Origin: Colivivens sp963626085 | Lineage (GTDB): Bacteria; Bacteroidota; Bacteroidia; Bacteroidales; Bacteroidaceae | Direction of reading: 5' to 3' | Assembly (NCBI GenBank): GCA_963626085.1 | Contig: CAVFVJ010000035.1 | Location: 1-64,000 of the forward strand | Length of the DNA stretch: 64,000 bases | Part shown: one piece after another, positions 50,398-59,010 of the stretch | Layout of the letters: each line of letters starts with the position of its first letter | How positions within the stretch are numbered: the first letter of the stretch is position 1 | Notes under the pieces: model-generated | What the model was told of the DNA's origin: nothing | What the model saw: the letters and a program-made list of their open reading frames with translations, nothing else | Databases searched by the model: none | Translations under genes and position numbers: made by a program

Positions 50398-51498
50398 ATG
50401 AAAGAATCATCTATCGAAACAGGACAGGCAAGGCTCTACCCTATGCTACTCAAGCCCAACCTCCACTCTGTGGTGTGGGGAGGCGACCGTTTGACCCGTT
50501 GGAAAGGGATGGCGGAACAAGACGGAGTCGGCGAGAGTTGGGAGGTGTCGGCAGTGGACAGTTCACCGTCGGCAGTGTCCAACGGTGCATGGACTGGTTG
50601 CAGCCTCATCGATGTCATCAGTAAGATTCCGGAAGAGATACTCGGCAAGAAGGTTGCACAGCAGTACCACAACAAACTGCCGTTGCTCGTGAAGTTCATT
50701 GACGCAAAGAAAGACCTGAGCATACAGGTGCATCCCAACGACGAGATGGCGCAACGTGAACACGGCAAGTTCGGCAAGACGGAGATGTGGTACGTCATCA
50801 ACGCTGAGCCTGGCAGTTACCTGTATGCGGGATTCAAGAAAGGAATAACGCCCGAGGAATACAAACAGAGGATTGCAGATGGCACCATCACTGAGGTGTT
50901 GGCGCGACATGAGGTAAAGGCAGGCGATGTTTTCTACATACCGGCAGGACGGGTTCACGCCATCTGTGGAGGAATACTACTGGCAGAAGTGCAGCAGTCG
51001 TCCGACGTGACCTACAGGATTTACGACTACAACCGTCCGGGTATGGACGGCAAGCCGCGCGAGTTGCACACCGAACTGGCAGCCAAGGCACTCGACTTCC
51101 ATGTGGACGACGAGTACCGCACCATCTATCGTGAGAGCGGCAACAGGGCTGTGTCGGTCATCGATTCTCCGTTCTTCAACGTGAGGGTGACAGACATAGA
51201 GCCTCAGACAACCTTGGGGACAGTCAGACAGTCTAACGCCTTCCACCGCAACCTCATCAAGTACGACAGTTTCATCATCAGCATGTGCATCAAGGGTGAC
51301 TGTAAGATAAAGATAAGGTCTACGGGCGACGAGATTACTGTGCGTGAGGGCTACAGTTGTCTCATACCGGCAGCTATAGCCGACTACGATGTCATCCCAC
51401 TCCACGGCAAGTCGAAGGTGCTGGATGCCTTCATTGACAACCGTCCGTTCACGCTCAACAAAGTCATAAACAAGTTCTTCCATCTGAGCGACAGATAG
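50398..51498 (+). CDS. manA: Mannose-6-phosphate isomerase, class I
   Basis: This 366-residue zinc enzyme interconverts fructose-6-phosphate and mannose-6-phosphate, the entry to GDP-mannose. Metal-binding residues are suggested by QVHPNDEMA, KTEMWYVINAE and FYIPAGRVHAI. The start MKESSIETG follows the fcl stop by 20 bases; a later start at MLLKPNLHS is possible. Together with gmd and fcl it forms a GDP-fucose supply operon; a phosphomannomutase and a GDP-mannose pyrophosphorylase are not in the window. Confidence 0.9.
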   Translation: MKESSIETGQARLYPMLLKPNLHSVVWGGDRLTRWKGMAEQDGVGESWEVSAVDSSPSAVSNGAWTGCSLIDVISKIPEEILGKKVAQQYHNKLPLLVKFIDAKKDLSIQVHPNDEMAQREHGKFGKTEMWYVINAEPGSYLYAGFKKGITPEEYKQRIADGTITEVLARHEVKAGDVFYIPAGRVHAICGGILLAEVQQSSDVTYRIYDYNRPGMDGKPRELHTELAAKALDFHVDDEYRTIYRESGNRAVSVIDSPFFNVRVTDIEPQTTLGTVRQSNAFHRNLIKYDSFIISMCIKGDCKIKIRSTGDEITVREGYSCLIPAAIADYDVIPLHGKSKVLDAFIDNRPFTLNKVINKFFHLSDR

Positions 51499-51526
51499 AA
51501 GAACTTGCTTAGGCTCTCATATATGT

Positions 51527-52849
51527 TTAGTCCCTTCTGAAGATGTCGCGCGTGTACACCTTGTCCTTCACGTCATCAAGTACCGCATCGTAGCGGTTGG
51601 CTATGATGGCGTGACTCTTTGACTTGAACGAGTCGAGGTTATTGTCCACCAGACTACCGAAGAACGTCGTTCCATCGGCAAGGGTCGGCTCATAGATGAT
51701 GACCTCAGCCCCTTTAGCCTTGATACGTTTCATTATACCTTGTATTGCAGACTGTCTGAAGTTGTCTGAGTTGCTTTTCATCGTCAACCTATACACCCCT
51801 ATCACACAAGACCGTTCCTTACGGGAGTCAAACGTATTGTCGTCAGCATAACTGTAGTAGCCTGCTTTCTGGAGCACTGCATCTGCAATATAGTCCTTGC
51901 GTGTACGGTTGCTTGCCACGATTGCCTCAATCAAGTTCTCCGGCACATCAGCATAGTTGGCAAGGAGTTGTTTGGTGTCCTTCGGCAGACAGTAGCCTCC
52001 GTAGCCGAACGACGGGTTATTGTAGTGCGTACCGATTCTCGGGTCGAGTCCCACTCCCTCTATGATAGCAGCTGTGTCGAGTCCCTTCACCTCAGCGTAA
52101 GTATCCAACTCGTTGAAGTATGACACGCGCAGTGCGAGGTACGTGTTGGCAAAGAGTTTCACTGCCTCTGCCTCGGTCAGTCCCATGAAGAGCACTGGTA
52201 TCCCCTTGGTCTCAGCACTGTCCACAGCATCGAACCTGCCAGACAAGTCTGGACTCTTACCGTCTGCCGACGGACCTATGGCACCTTCCACCAACAGTTT
52301 GGCGAAGGTCACAGCCTCGTTCTTCCACTGAGGCGGAGCACCCACGATGATACGCGACGGATAGAGGTTGTCATAGAGAGCCCTGCTCTCCCTCAAGAAC
52401 TCAGGCGCAAAGATAAGTTTGAACGACTTACCCTCCGGCATCTTAGGCTCATACATGTTGTACAGCCGTTGGCAATAACCCACGGGGATGGTTGACTTGA
52501 TGACCATCACCGCATCAGGATTGACACTGAGCACGAGGTCTATCACCTCCTCCACATGACTCGTATCGAAGAAGTTCTTCACCGAGTCGTAATTGGTGGG
52601 AGCTGCAATCACCACATAATCGGCATCTTTATAGGCTGAAGCCCCATCGAGCGTAGCACTGAAGTGCAGTTCCTTTTCCCTCATGTACTTCTCGATGTAC
52701 TCATCCTGGATAGGACTTTCCTTCCGGTTGACCTTGTCCACCTTGTCTGCCACCACATCCACAGCCACCACCTCGTGGTGCTGTGCCAGAAGGGTCGCTA
52801 TGGACAGACCGACATAACCTGTTCCCGCTACTGCAATTTTCATAATCAA
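51527..52849 (-). CDS. ugd: UDP-glucose 6-dehydrogenase family protein
   Basis: This 440-residue NAD enzyme oxidises a UDP-sugar (probably UDP-glucose) to the uronic acid form. Features are VAGTGYVGLSIATLL, STIPVGYCQ, ANTYLALRVSYFNEL and the catalytic cysteine in GYGGYCLPKDTKQL. It ends with a converging manA gene. The start overlaps the stop of the GT14 gene by four bases. It could feed uronic acid to the surface polysaccharides made elsewhere in the window, but the exact sugar is inferred. Confidence 0.85.
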   Translation of the reverse strand: MIMKIAVAGTGYVGLSIATLLAQHHEVVAVDVVADKVDKVNRKESPIQDEYIEKYMREKELHFSATLDGASAYKDADYVVIAAPTNYDSVKNFFDTSHVEEVIDLVLSVNPDAVMVIKSTIPVGYCQRLYNMYEPKMPEGKSFKLIFAPEFLRESRALYDNLYPSRIIVGAPPQWKNEAVTFAKLLVEGAIGPSADGKSPDLSGRFDAVDSAETKGIPVLFMGLTEAEAVKLFANTYLALRVSYFNELDTYAEVKGLDTAAIIEGVGLDPRIGTHYNNPSFGYGGYCLPKDTKQLLANYADVPENLIEAIVASNRTRKDYIADAVLQKAGYYSYADDNTFDSRKERSCVIGVYRLTMKSNSDNFRQSAIQGIMKRIKAKGAEVIIYEPTLADGTTFFGSLVDNNLDSFKSKSHAIIANRYDAVLDDVKDKVYTRDIFRRD

Positions 52850-53760
52850 TCTCTTTTTATTGTTCTTAATTTACTGTCAATCATGTCCACTAACTCGTCC
52901 GACATCCCAGTCACCACCTTACGACAGAACATCTTGTCGTCCTCAACCAACATCCGCCAGTCATCTAGGGTCAGTTGCTTCACACTGCCGTGATAGGACA
53001 GCGAGTGCAACGGAGTGAGGTTCACGAGTCCAGGGTACTCACCCTTATACAATATTGCCCGTTCACCGAACGGAGAGTTGTAGACGAGGGTGTGTATGCA
53101 CAGTTCGCTCGGGGCGAAAGTGGTACGGAAATACCGACTGATGGACGGGTTCTCCTCCAACGTGCACTTCACGTAACGTGCACAGTCGAGTGTAAGTGCC
53201 CAGTAGTCGGAACCGAAATACACGTCGCACATCGCTCCGTTAATCTGAACCTGTGGGCGACGGTGAACGCCCAACAGAGCAAGTAGCTCGCGTGAGCCTG
53301 CCACCAGCTTGTTCTTCAACCAGCGGTTGCGCCACCTCAGGTCACGGAACGGATGGACATGTACAATTTTAGCCAACTGTCCCTTGTTTCTGCCACGGGT
53401 GATGTTGAAGCCTTCTATCAATTCCTTTTCTTTGTTCTCCTCAAAGAACCTATGAATACGTGCGTTACTCCACAGAGGATAGTCCTGTCCACTCAGACAC
53501 ACCAGATGGGTGTAGGGCTTGCCACTGTCCACAGCCGCCTTTATCAGTTCATACTGATAGGCCACCTGCTCGAAACCGCCCCAACTCACCGCATGACGCG
53601 GCACAAAGCACACCTTCTCCGGCAACAGCCGACGGAACAGGGTGTCGTCCACATTAGCGTCGATATGGACATAGAACTCGGCATCCTCATCGAGAGCCGC
53701 CACCAACCGCTGCAGGTGTGGAGCGTCACAGTAAGCAGAAATGAGATAAGCGATCATCAT
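52846..53760 (-). CDS. Glycosyltransferase family 14 (core-2/I-branching type)
   Basis: This 304-residue protein matches the Branch/GT14 family: YLISAYCDAPHLQRLVAAL, FYVHIDANVDD, AVSWGGFEQV, LVCLSGQDYPL and GSDYWALT in order. Members add GlcNAc or xylose in branches using a metal-independent mechanism. It is translationally coupled to the UDP-sugar dehydrogenase (ATGA overlap), so it may use a product of that pathway, or both may serve one polymer. No signal peptide or membrane helix is obvious. Confidence 0.8.
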   Translation of the reverse strand: MMIAYLISAYCDAPHLQRLVAALDEDAEFYVHIDANVDDTLFRRLLPEKVCFVPRHAVSWGGFEQVAYQYELIKAAVDSGKPYTHLVCLSGQDYPLWSNARIHRFFEENKEKELIEGFNITRGRNKGQLAKIVHVHPFRDLRWRNRWLKNKLVAGSRELLALLGVHRRPQVQINGAMCDVYFGSDYWALTLDCARYVKCTLEENPSISRYFRTTFAPSELCIHTLVYNSPFGERAILYKGEYPGLVNLTPLHSLSYHGSVKQLTLDDWRMLVEDDKMFCRKVVTGMSDELVDMIDSKLRTIKRD

Positions 53761-53783
53761 CCGTCGGTTTCATTCAGTGGCAC

Positions 53784-54854
53784 TCATACCAATACCTCCC
53801 AGAACGACTCTGGCAGGTAGATGTTGTTCACGTCAACGGCAAACCGGAACAAGGGGGCAATCTCTTCGGGGGTGAATCCGGCGATGCCGCACCCTATAGG
53901 AGTCACGAGGAAGGTCTGCTGTGGATGGTTTACAGCATAATCGATGAACTGGAGTACATAAGGACGGATGGTGTCCACCCCACCCTGCATGGTCGGGATG
54001 GCGTAACTCTGTCCCTGCATCCCCACTCCCTGTCCGAGGACCGCACCGAAGTAAAGATGGGCGGCACGTGCTGCCCCACCTCCGTGCATCCCTGCCAGGT
54101 TACTGCCGAAGACAAAAATCTCGTTTGGTTTGAGCGATGTGATGTTGTTTGGTGTTATTCTGTTCTGCGGTATCATACGTTGTGTGTCATTTACAAACAT
54201 TGAAGGTGAAGACTGATCGCAGACTGCCGATGGAGCCGCCATCTCCGCAGACTCGTATGCGGCAGATGCCTCGTAATACTTCCGGAAATAGGGTATGACT
54301 ACCGTCTCCATCAGTTTATGGTAGTTCTGGGTCACTGCAGATGGTGTGATTCCCAGTTCCTTTGCCACCTCCTTGCCCTTGAAGCCGTCAATGAGTATCA
54401 TCTGCAGGATGAGGGACGACCGGAAGTCCCTTCCGAGAATCTTGTGACAAATCTCGAAGACTGTGTTGTGGAAGTCCGAAGTGAAGTTGTCATCGGGTAC
54501 ATCGAAGCTAAGGTTATCCTGGTCTACACGGATTTCGAACGGCTCCACCTTCCTTTCCTTGGTGTACGACTTCAGACGGTCAAGGAGCACGAAACGGAAA
54601 CCATTGACCATCCACGTCTTCAGTGAGACACCCGATTTGCGGTCTTCCAATGGTCGGAAGTCATGACGGTCGAGCGAGAGGTAATACTCATGGGCAATAC
54701 TGTAGAAGTCCAGTCCCTGCTTCATCTCCAACCCATATTGTCGGTTGTAGACGTAGTAGGCGATGCGGCAGTAGCCGTAGAAATAGTCGCGCGTGATCAG
54801 TGGGTCACGGTTGCGCAGTCCCTCTATTATGTCATTATCGGAGATTCCCTTCAT
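53784..54854 (-). CDS. Sigma-70-like protein fused to a macrodomain-like domain
   Basis: This 356-residue protein joins two unrelated parts. Residues 1-115 resemble sigma region 2 (DNDIIEGLRNRDPLITRDYF, then SGVSLKTWMVNGFRFVLLDR), and about 155-205 a region-4 type helix-turn-helix (GFKGKEVAKELGITPSAVTQ). After a linker, residues 240-356 match from memory the small A1S_2505-type phage-related family (EIFVFGSNLAGMHGGGAARA, TPIGCGIAGFTPEEIAPLF), which has the glycine-rich loops of ADP-ribose-binding macrodomains. The start is chosen at the ATG (54854) preceding the sigma-like part. It may be a transcription factor responding to ADP-ribose-type signals; this is inferred. Confidence 0.75.
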   Translation of the reverse strand: MKGISDNDIIEGLRNRDPLITRDYFYGYCRIAYYVYNRQYGLEMKQGLDFYSIAHEYYLSLDRHDFRPLEDRKSGVSLKTWMVNGFRFVLLDRLKSYTKERKVEPFEIRVDQDNLSFDVPDDNFTSDFHNTVFEICHKILGRDFRSSLILQMILIDGFKGKEVAKELGITPSAVTQNYHKLMETVVIPYFRKYYEASAAYESAEMAAPSAVCDQSSPSMFVNDTQRMIPQNRITPNNITSLKPNEIFVFGSNLAGMHGGGAARAAHLYFGAVLGQGVGMQGQSYAIPTMQGGVDTIRPYVLQFIDYAVNHPQQTFLVTPIGCGIAGFTPEEIAPLFRFAVDVNNIYLPESFWEVLV

Positions 54855-54917
54855 AGACCGTTTGCATTCATGTGGCAAATTTAATGCAAATCTTGGAGAA
54901 AGCCAAACAGGCGGCAA

Positions 54918-54990
54918 CGTTTTTCTCTCCAGTTAGAGAAAAATATTTTGCAGACTGGAGAAATTATTTTTGCCAGTTACTTAATTTTTG
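54918..54990 (+). promoter_or_regulatory. Regulatory elements between the sigma-like gene and the vWA gene
   Basis: An inverted repeat with perfect 9-bp arms (TTTTTCTCT at 54920-54928 and AGAGAAAAA at 54935-54943) contains CCAGTTAGAGAAAAATAT (54929-54946), identical to 28886-28903 upstream of the clpB-like gene. AGACTGGA (54952-54959) is also shared with 28871-28878. A third CCAGTTA follows at about 54973. The elements could serve either or both divergent genes. Confidence 0.6.
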
Positions 54991-55070
54991 CGTGCCTTGA
55001 TTCTTTTAATAGGTAAACAAGTACAAAGTACAATTCAAGTTCAACTATTAAAACAAAGGAGAATAAGACA

Positions 55071-55691
55071 ATGAAACGAGTAATGAACCTTATCATCGTG
55101 GACGAGAGCGGAAGTATGTCAACCATCGAGAAGCAGGCTCTCACGGGACTCAACGAGACACTGGAGACAGTGAAGAAGATGCAGGACTTGCATCCTGACA
55201 TGGAACAGCGTGTGACACTCATAACCTTCGACAGTTCACACAAGCGGTATGTGTTCGACAACGTGCCGGCTACCCACACCCATCTGTTGACCAACAACGA
55301 ATACCGTCCAGGCGGAGGTACACCACTCTACGACGCAATCGGCATCGGCATCAGTAAGTTGAACGCCCAGACCGCTGTCGACGACAATGTACTGGTGACC
55401 ATCATCACAGACGGGGAGGAGAACTGTTCCGACGAATACAACCTCACGATGGTCAAGACGCTCATCGAGAAGATGAAGAAGCAGAACTGGACCTTCACTC
55501 TTATCGGCACAGACAACCTCGATGTAGAGGGAATGGCAGGAGACATGAGTATCGACAATCACCTGCAGTTCACTGAGGACGCTGAGGGGACACAGCAGAT
55601 GTTTGAGCGCGAACGCAAGTCACGTGTCTGCTACAATGCCTGTCTGGCGGAAAACGCTCCGATGAAGAGCGGCAGTTACTTCAAGGAGTAA
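55071..55691 (+). CDS. Cytosolic von Willebrand factor A domain protein
   Basis: This 206-residue protein is a single vWA domain with a full metal site: DESGSMS near the start, the T in PGGGTPLYDAI and D of ITDGEEN. There is no signal peptide or membrane helix, so it is intracellular. The start is preceded by a strong AAAGGAG ribosome-binding site, rare in this group but shared with the clpB-like gene. Such vWA proteins occur in TerY-like stress or phage-related modules. It is divergent from the sigma/macro-like gene. Partner and role are unknown. Confidence 0.8.
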   Translation: MKRVMNLIIVDESGSMSTIEKQALTGLNETLETVKKMQDLHPDMEQRVTLITFDSSHKRYVFDNVPATHTHLLTNNEYRPGGGTPLYDAIGIGISKLNAQTAVDDNVLVTIITDGEENCSDEYNLTMVKTLIEKMKKQNWTFTLIGTDNLDVEGMAGDMSIDNHLQFTEDAEGTQQMFERERKSRVCYNACLAENAPMKSGSYFKE

Positions 55692-55708
55692 AAGTCGAAA
55701 CGGCAGTG

Positions 55709-55749
55709 CAAAAGAAATCCGCAACTTTATTGGTTGTGGATTTCTTTTG
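55709..55749 (+). terminator. Strong terminator of the vWA gene
   Basis: A 17-base arm (55709-55725) pairs with 55733-55749 with a single G-T type mismatch, ending in TTTCTTTTG. It also lies downstream of the small minus-strand gene at 55759. Confidence 0.8.
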
Positions 55750-55758
55750 TACAGACCT

Positions 55759-55917
55759 CTAATCCCAAGTTGCTTTCTCTATCTGAGAATCATCGTTGTC
55801 ATCATATGCTCCTATAGAAAATGGAGTTGTATCACCATCACTGTTTGCGAGCATACAAGTTGTTTCCATAGCAATTACAGTCATTGCCGGGGTCTCATAA
55901 TATTTTTTCTTTTCCAT
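55759..55917 (-). CDS. Small protein of the fimbrillin-associated type (52 residues)
   Basis: This 52-codon minus-strand gene starts MEKKKYYETPAMTVIAMETTC and continues with acidic, Ser/Asp-rich residues ending in WD. Small proteins with this K-K-Y-Y-E-x-P-x-M-x-V opening are common in Prevotella and Bacteroides near surface lipoproteins. Their role is unknown. It lies 28 bases downstream of the fimbrillin/FISUMP lipoprotein stop and in the same direction, so it is probably cotranscribed. Confidence 0.65.
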   Translation of the reverse strand: MEKKKYYETPAMTVIAMETTCMLANSDGDTTPFSIGAYDDNDDSQIEKATWD

Positions 55918-55945
55918 TTCAATAATATTCTCAATGTATGGTTGA

Positions 55946-57541
55946 TTAAGGTTGCACTACCGCACGGACTGGGATGCAATAATAACGTGCAAACGCAGGG
56001 CTGTTTGTAAACTGGGGTTTTCCGTCACTTTCAAACACTTCTGCCGTGTTGGCGTAGTATACATAGTCCGAAGATAATGGACGGGTGCTCGTCTGCAAAT
56101 ACACATTTCTGTATATCTCACGTCCCCCAGAATAATCATAATAACCTGATGCAGGGATGAACACCGTATTGCCATTTGCCACGCTTTTTATGTCAACACC
56201 GGCAACATAAGTTGATTGTGAATTTTTCAGCCTATACCATTGATTGGTAGTTTCCTCATTGTAATAATACATTATAGCCTTACACTCCTCGAGGGTTGGC
56301 ATACGGCACGGTGCTCCCCAAGCGGCAGTAGCGGCATCGTCCTCAGGATCGAGTTCCAACTTGCCGTCCGTAAAATTGTATTTGGTAAGTCCGCAGTCCG
56401 TCTTTATTACATAAGCATAATTGCCGAACTTCGTGTATGTGTTCCAATACGGGTTAGACTCTCCCGACCATGGTTCTGTGTAGCCCCACGCATAATAGCC
56501 TCCGAAGTCGGCAGGGACAGTAGCACCCAAGTTCACCTCTGCCCATAGCAGACCGCTCGACAGACCGAGGTCGATGAACCGGTGTCCGTTGACATAAATC
56601 TCGTAGTTGCTTGTCACCTCCAGTCTCTTGAGGTGAGACCGTTCCAAAGTGAAGGAGTCGAAGGTCTTGGAGTACTTATAATCAATCTTGGCAGTCCCGT
56701 CTGAGGTAGTGTTGGAGCCTTCGATGCTCACCGTCAGAGAGTACGTCCCTACAAGCAGAGGAAGACAGAACACACCCTGCTGGAGTTTCTCCGCACCGCT
56801 GTAGCTGAACGTCACTGTCTTGCAACCATCGTCCGTACCTGTATAGCTGAATTTCTTGTTCGTTTCTGTCATACAAGCGTCTCCACAGATGGGTTGGTCG
56901 GCAGTCACAGTGACAGTACCCGATTCGGGTATCTTGTCCACCTTGATTACAGCCACACCACCTAAGTTATGGAAAGTCACGATTCTATCTCCATTACTGT
57001 TCTTGGAATCCGTGACATTACCATACATCGGCATGTTGAAACTGTTGATGTTTGCCACCACATTGCCAGCAGAGTCTGTCGAATAGTACTCTTTGTCGAC
57101 ACCTGTGTATGTGTAAGTATCGGGGAAGTGATAGGTCACCAAAGAGTCGCCATAACTCAAGTTGTGTTGTTCACTATACGGATAGAGCACCACAGCATAA
57201 TTTCCGATCTCGCCCTTCATCGTTCCTGTGAACGTAGCCTTGCCTGTACCCGCTCCGTCCTTGACAGTAAACGGTTTGAATGTTCCTTCTTCCTCCGACC
57301 ACACACCGATAACATCGTCTTCATGCCAATAACCATTGCCTGCCTGGTCGAACCCCACACGGGTCTTGGCATTGGCTGAACCTTCATCGTCAGACCCAGG
57401 GTAATAGACAGTGAGCGACTGAGTAGTGACTGGAGTTGGGTCATCCGTCACTGCCTCGTCACTTGTACACGCCACATACGACATCGCACTGACGAGAATG
57501 GCTATAACACACATTATGTGAGTGATACAAACGTTTTTCAT
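55946..57541 (-). CDS. Fimbrillin-like lipoprotein with FISUMP domain
   Basis: This 531-residue protein has a lipoprotein signal peptide ending in SYVAC (cysteine near residue 25). Then comes a fimbrillin-like beta-rich region (about 45-310; TRVGFDQAGNGYWHEDDVIGV, GNYAVVLYPY) and a C-terminal Fibrobacter succinogenes paralogous domain (FIDLGLSSGLLWAEVNLGA, YAWGYTEPW, CRMPTLEECKAI). It should sit on the cell surface as an adhesin or fimbrial subunit. A TAACTTTG -7 box lies upstream at plus 57580-57587. A 52-residue gene follows. Confidence 0.8.
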   Translation of the reverse strand: MKNVCITHIMCVIAILVSAMSYVACTSDEAVTDDPTPVTTQSLTVYYPGSDDEGSANAKTRVGFDQAGNGYWHEDDVIGVWSEEEGTFKPFTVKDGAGTGKATFTGTMKGEIGNYAVVLYPYSEQHNLSYGDSLVTYHFPDTYTYTGVDKEYYSTDSAGNVVANINSFNMPMYGNVTDSKNSNGDRIVTFHNLGGVAVIKVDKIPESGTVTVTADQPICGDACMTETNKKFSYTGTDDGCKTVTFSYSGAEKLQQGVFCLPLLVGTYSLTVSIEGSNTTSDGTAKIDYKYSKTFDSFTLERSHLKRLEVTSNYEIYVNGHRFIDLGLSSGLLWAEVNLGATVPADFGGYYAWGYTEPWSGESNPYWNTYTKFGNYAYVIKTDCGLTKYNFTDGKLELDPEDDAATAAWGAPCRMPTLEECKAIMYYYNEETTNQWYRLKNSQSTYVAGVDIKSVANGNTVFIPASGYYDYSGGREIYRNVYLQTSTRPLSSDYVYYANTAEVFESDGKPQFTNSPAFARYYCIPVRAVVQP

Positions 57542-57579
57542 GTTTCAATATAGAATTGATTGTTGTCAGATTTCCAGAG

Positions 57580-57587
57580 CAAAGTTA
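57580..57587 (-). promoter_or_regulatory. -7 box of the fimbrillin-like lipoprotein gene
   Basis: The minus-strand TAACTTTG matches TAnnTTTG and lies 38 bases before the start codon. Confidence 0.45.
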
Positions 57588-57673
57588 GGTAAAAATCTTG
57601 TAACAGGCGGACCTATTTTCCATAAAACAGGAGGTGACATACAAAACTGTGCCTCTGTGTCGGGATTTATGAC

Positions 57674-57681
57674 TACATTTG
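57674..57681 (+). promoter_or_regulatory. -7 box of the MFS gene
   Basis: TACATTTG matches TAnnTTTG and lies 62 bases before the chosen start at 57744; this argues against starts farther upstream in the same frame. Confidence 0.45.
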
Positions 57682-57743
57682 CAGCCGCAATTGCGAAAAC
57701 CACAATATTGGGACACAAGACAACAGTTGGAGGCACACACGAG

Positions 57744-59000
57744 ATGATTATGGAGAAAAAGGAGACAAAGGAAAGACTATGGAACAGTAACTACACGAAG
57801 ATTTGGATTGCCAACTTCATGCTTTATTTCTCCTTCATGTTGCTGATGCCCCTCTTCCCCCTTTACTTGCGCGACACCTTCGGAGCAAGCAAGGAAGTCA
57901 TCGGAGTAGTACTGTCGGGCTACACCATTGCCGCTCTGGTCATCCGTCCGTTCAGTGGTTATATGGTGGACTGTCTGCCACGTAAAGTAGTCCTCATGGT
58001 GTTCAACTTTCTCTTCGTGGCATTTTTCGCAGGATATTTAGCGGCATCCTCACTCACCCTCTTCGCCATCTTCCGCACACTGCATGGCATTCCATTCGGA
58101 GCCACCACAGTAGCTGGCACTACGGTGGCAGTCGATGTGCTTTATCCCAGTCGCCGAGCAGAAGGACTGGGTTATTACGGACTGAGCAACAACATAGCCA
58201 CAGCCATCAGCCCCACCGTCGCCCTCTTCCTACTCCACTTGTTCCATAGCTACAACCTGTTGTTCGTCCTCTCTCTCATCATCTCCTTCATAGGACTGGC
58301 GATTGACTACACCATAAAGATTGAACCGGAGGAAAAGCAAACGAGTTCTGCAACAGGGACACCAACCACAGTGTATGGTGGACAGTTGTCCCAACGCCGC
58401 ATCATTGTGTTATTAGGCAAACTGTTTCTCTTCAAGGGATGGAGTCTGGGACTGTGCATGCTTTTCTTCTCCCTCTCCTACGGAGTCATCTCCACTTACG
58501 TGGCTATATTCGCTGCAGAGGAACTGCATATGAAAGGCGGTGCCGGTATCTTCTTTCTGTTGCTTGCCAGTGGACTGGCACTGTCACGGCTTACTGGAGC
58601 CAAGGGACTGCGGCAGGGACACATCGTGCACAACGCCTCCGAAGGTATGCTCATTTCCCTTTTCGGCTATTTCCTTTTCGCACTCATACACCACCCCGTA
58701 TCCCTCTACGCCTCGGCACTCATCATCGGACTGGGCAACGGTCACATGTACCCAGCATTCCAGAACATGTTCATCAACCTGGCGACAACCCGACAGAGAG
58801 GGACTGCCAACTCCACCCTGCTCACGTCATGGGACTTGGGTTCAGGCATCGGTGTGCTTCTCGGAGGCGTGATTGCCGGTATGGTCAATTACCATACTTC
58901 GTTCTGGATGATGTGGGTTTCCAACCTCACCGGGGTCATCATCTACTTCACTTACGCCAAAGGCCATTACCTCAGAAACACACAAAACTCTGTGGCGTAA
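57744..59000 (+). CDS. Major facilitator superfamily transporter
   Basis: This 418-residue membrane protein has twelve predicted helices in two halves. The first-half motif GYMVDCLPRKVVLM corresponds to the conserved loop of MFS drug and sugar efflux proteins, and LHGIPFGATTVAGTTVAVD is also typical. The start is placed at MIMEKKETKERLW (57744), since the upstream 74 residues have no character and a promoter box lies inside them. It resembles arabinose-efflux type permeases. The substrate is unknown. It faces the divergent fimbrillin gene. Confidence 0.8.
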   Translation: MIMEKKETKERLWNSNYTKIWIANFMLYFSFMLLMPLFPLYLRDTFGASKEVIGVVLSGYTIAALVIRPFSGYMVDCLPRKVVLMVFNFLFVAFFAGYLAASSLTLFAIFRTLHGIPFGATTVAGTTVAVDVLYPSRRAEGLGYYGLSNNIATAISPTVALFLLHLFHSYNLLFVLSLIISFIGLAIDYTIKIEPEEKQTSSATGTPTTVYGGQLSQRRIIVLLGKLFLFKGWSLGLCMLFFSLSYGVISTYVAIFAAEELHMKGGAGIFFLLLASGLALSRLTGAKGLRQGHIVHNASEGMLISLFGYFLFALIHHPVSLYASALIIGLGNGHMYPAFQNMFINLATTRQRGTANSTLLTSWDLGSGIGVLLGGVIAGMVNYHTSFWMMWVSNLTGVIIYFTYAKGHYLRNTQNSVA

Positions 59001-59010
59001 TTTTTCCTTA

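Noticed and set aside
55747..56010. Plus-strand frame of 87 codons between the vWA and fimbrillin-like genes
   Set aside because: It begins with TTG inside a terminator and lies opposite a better supported 52-codon minus-strand gene.
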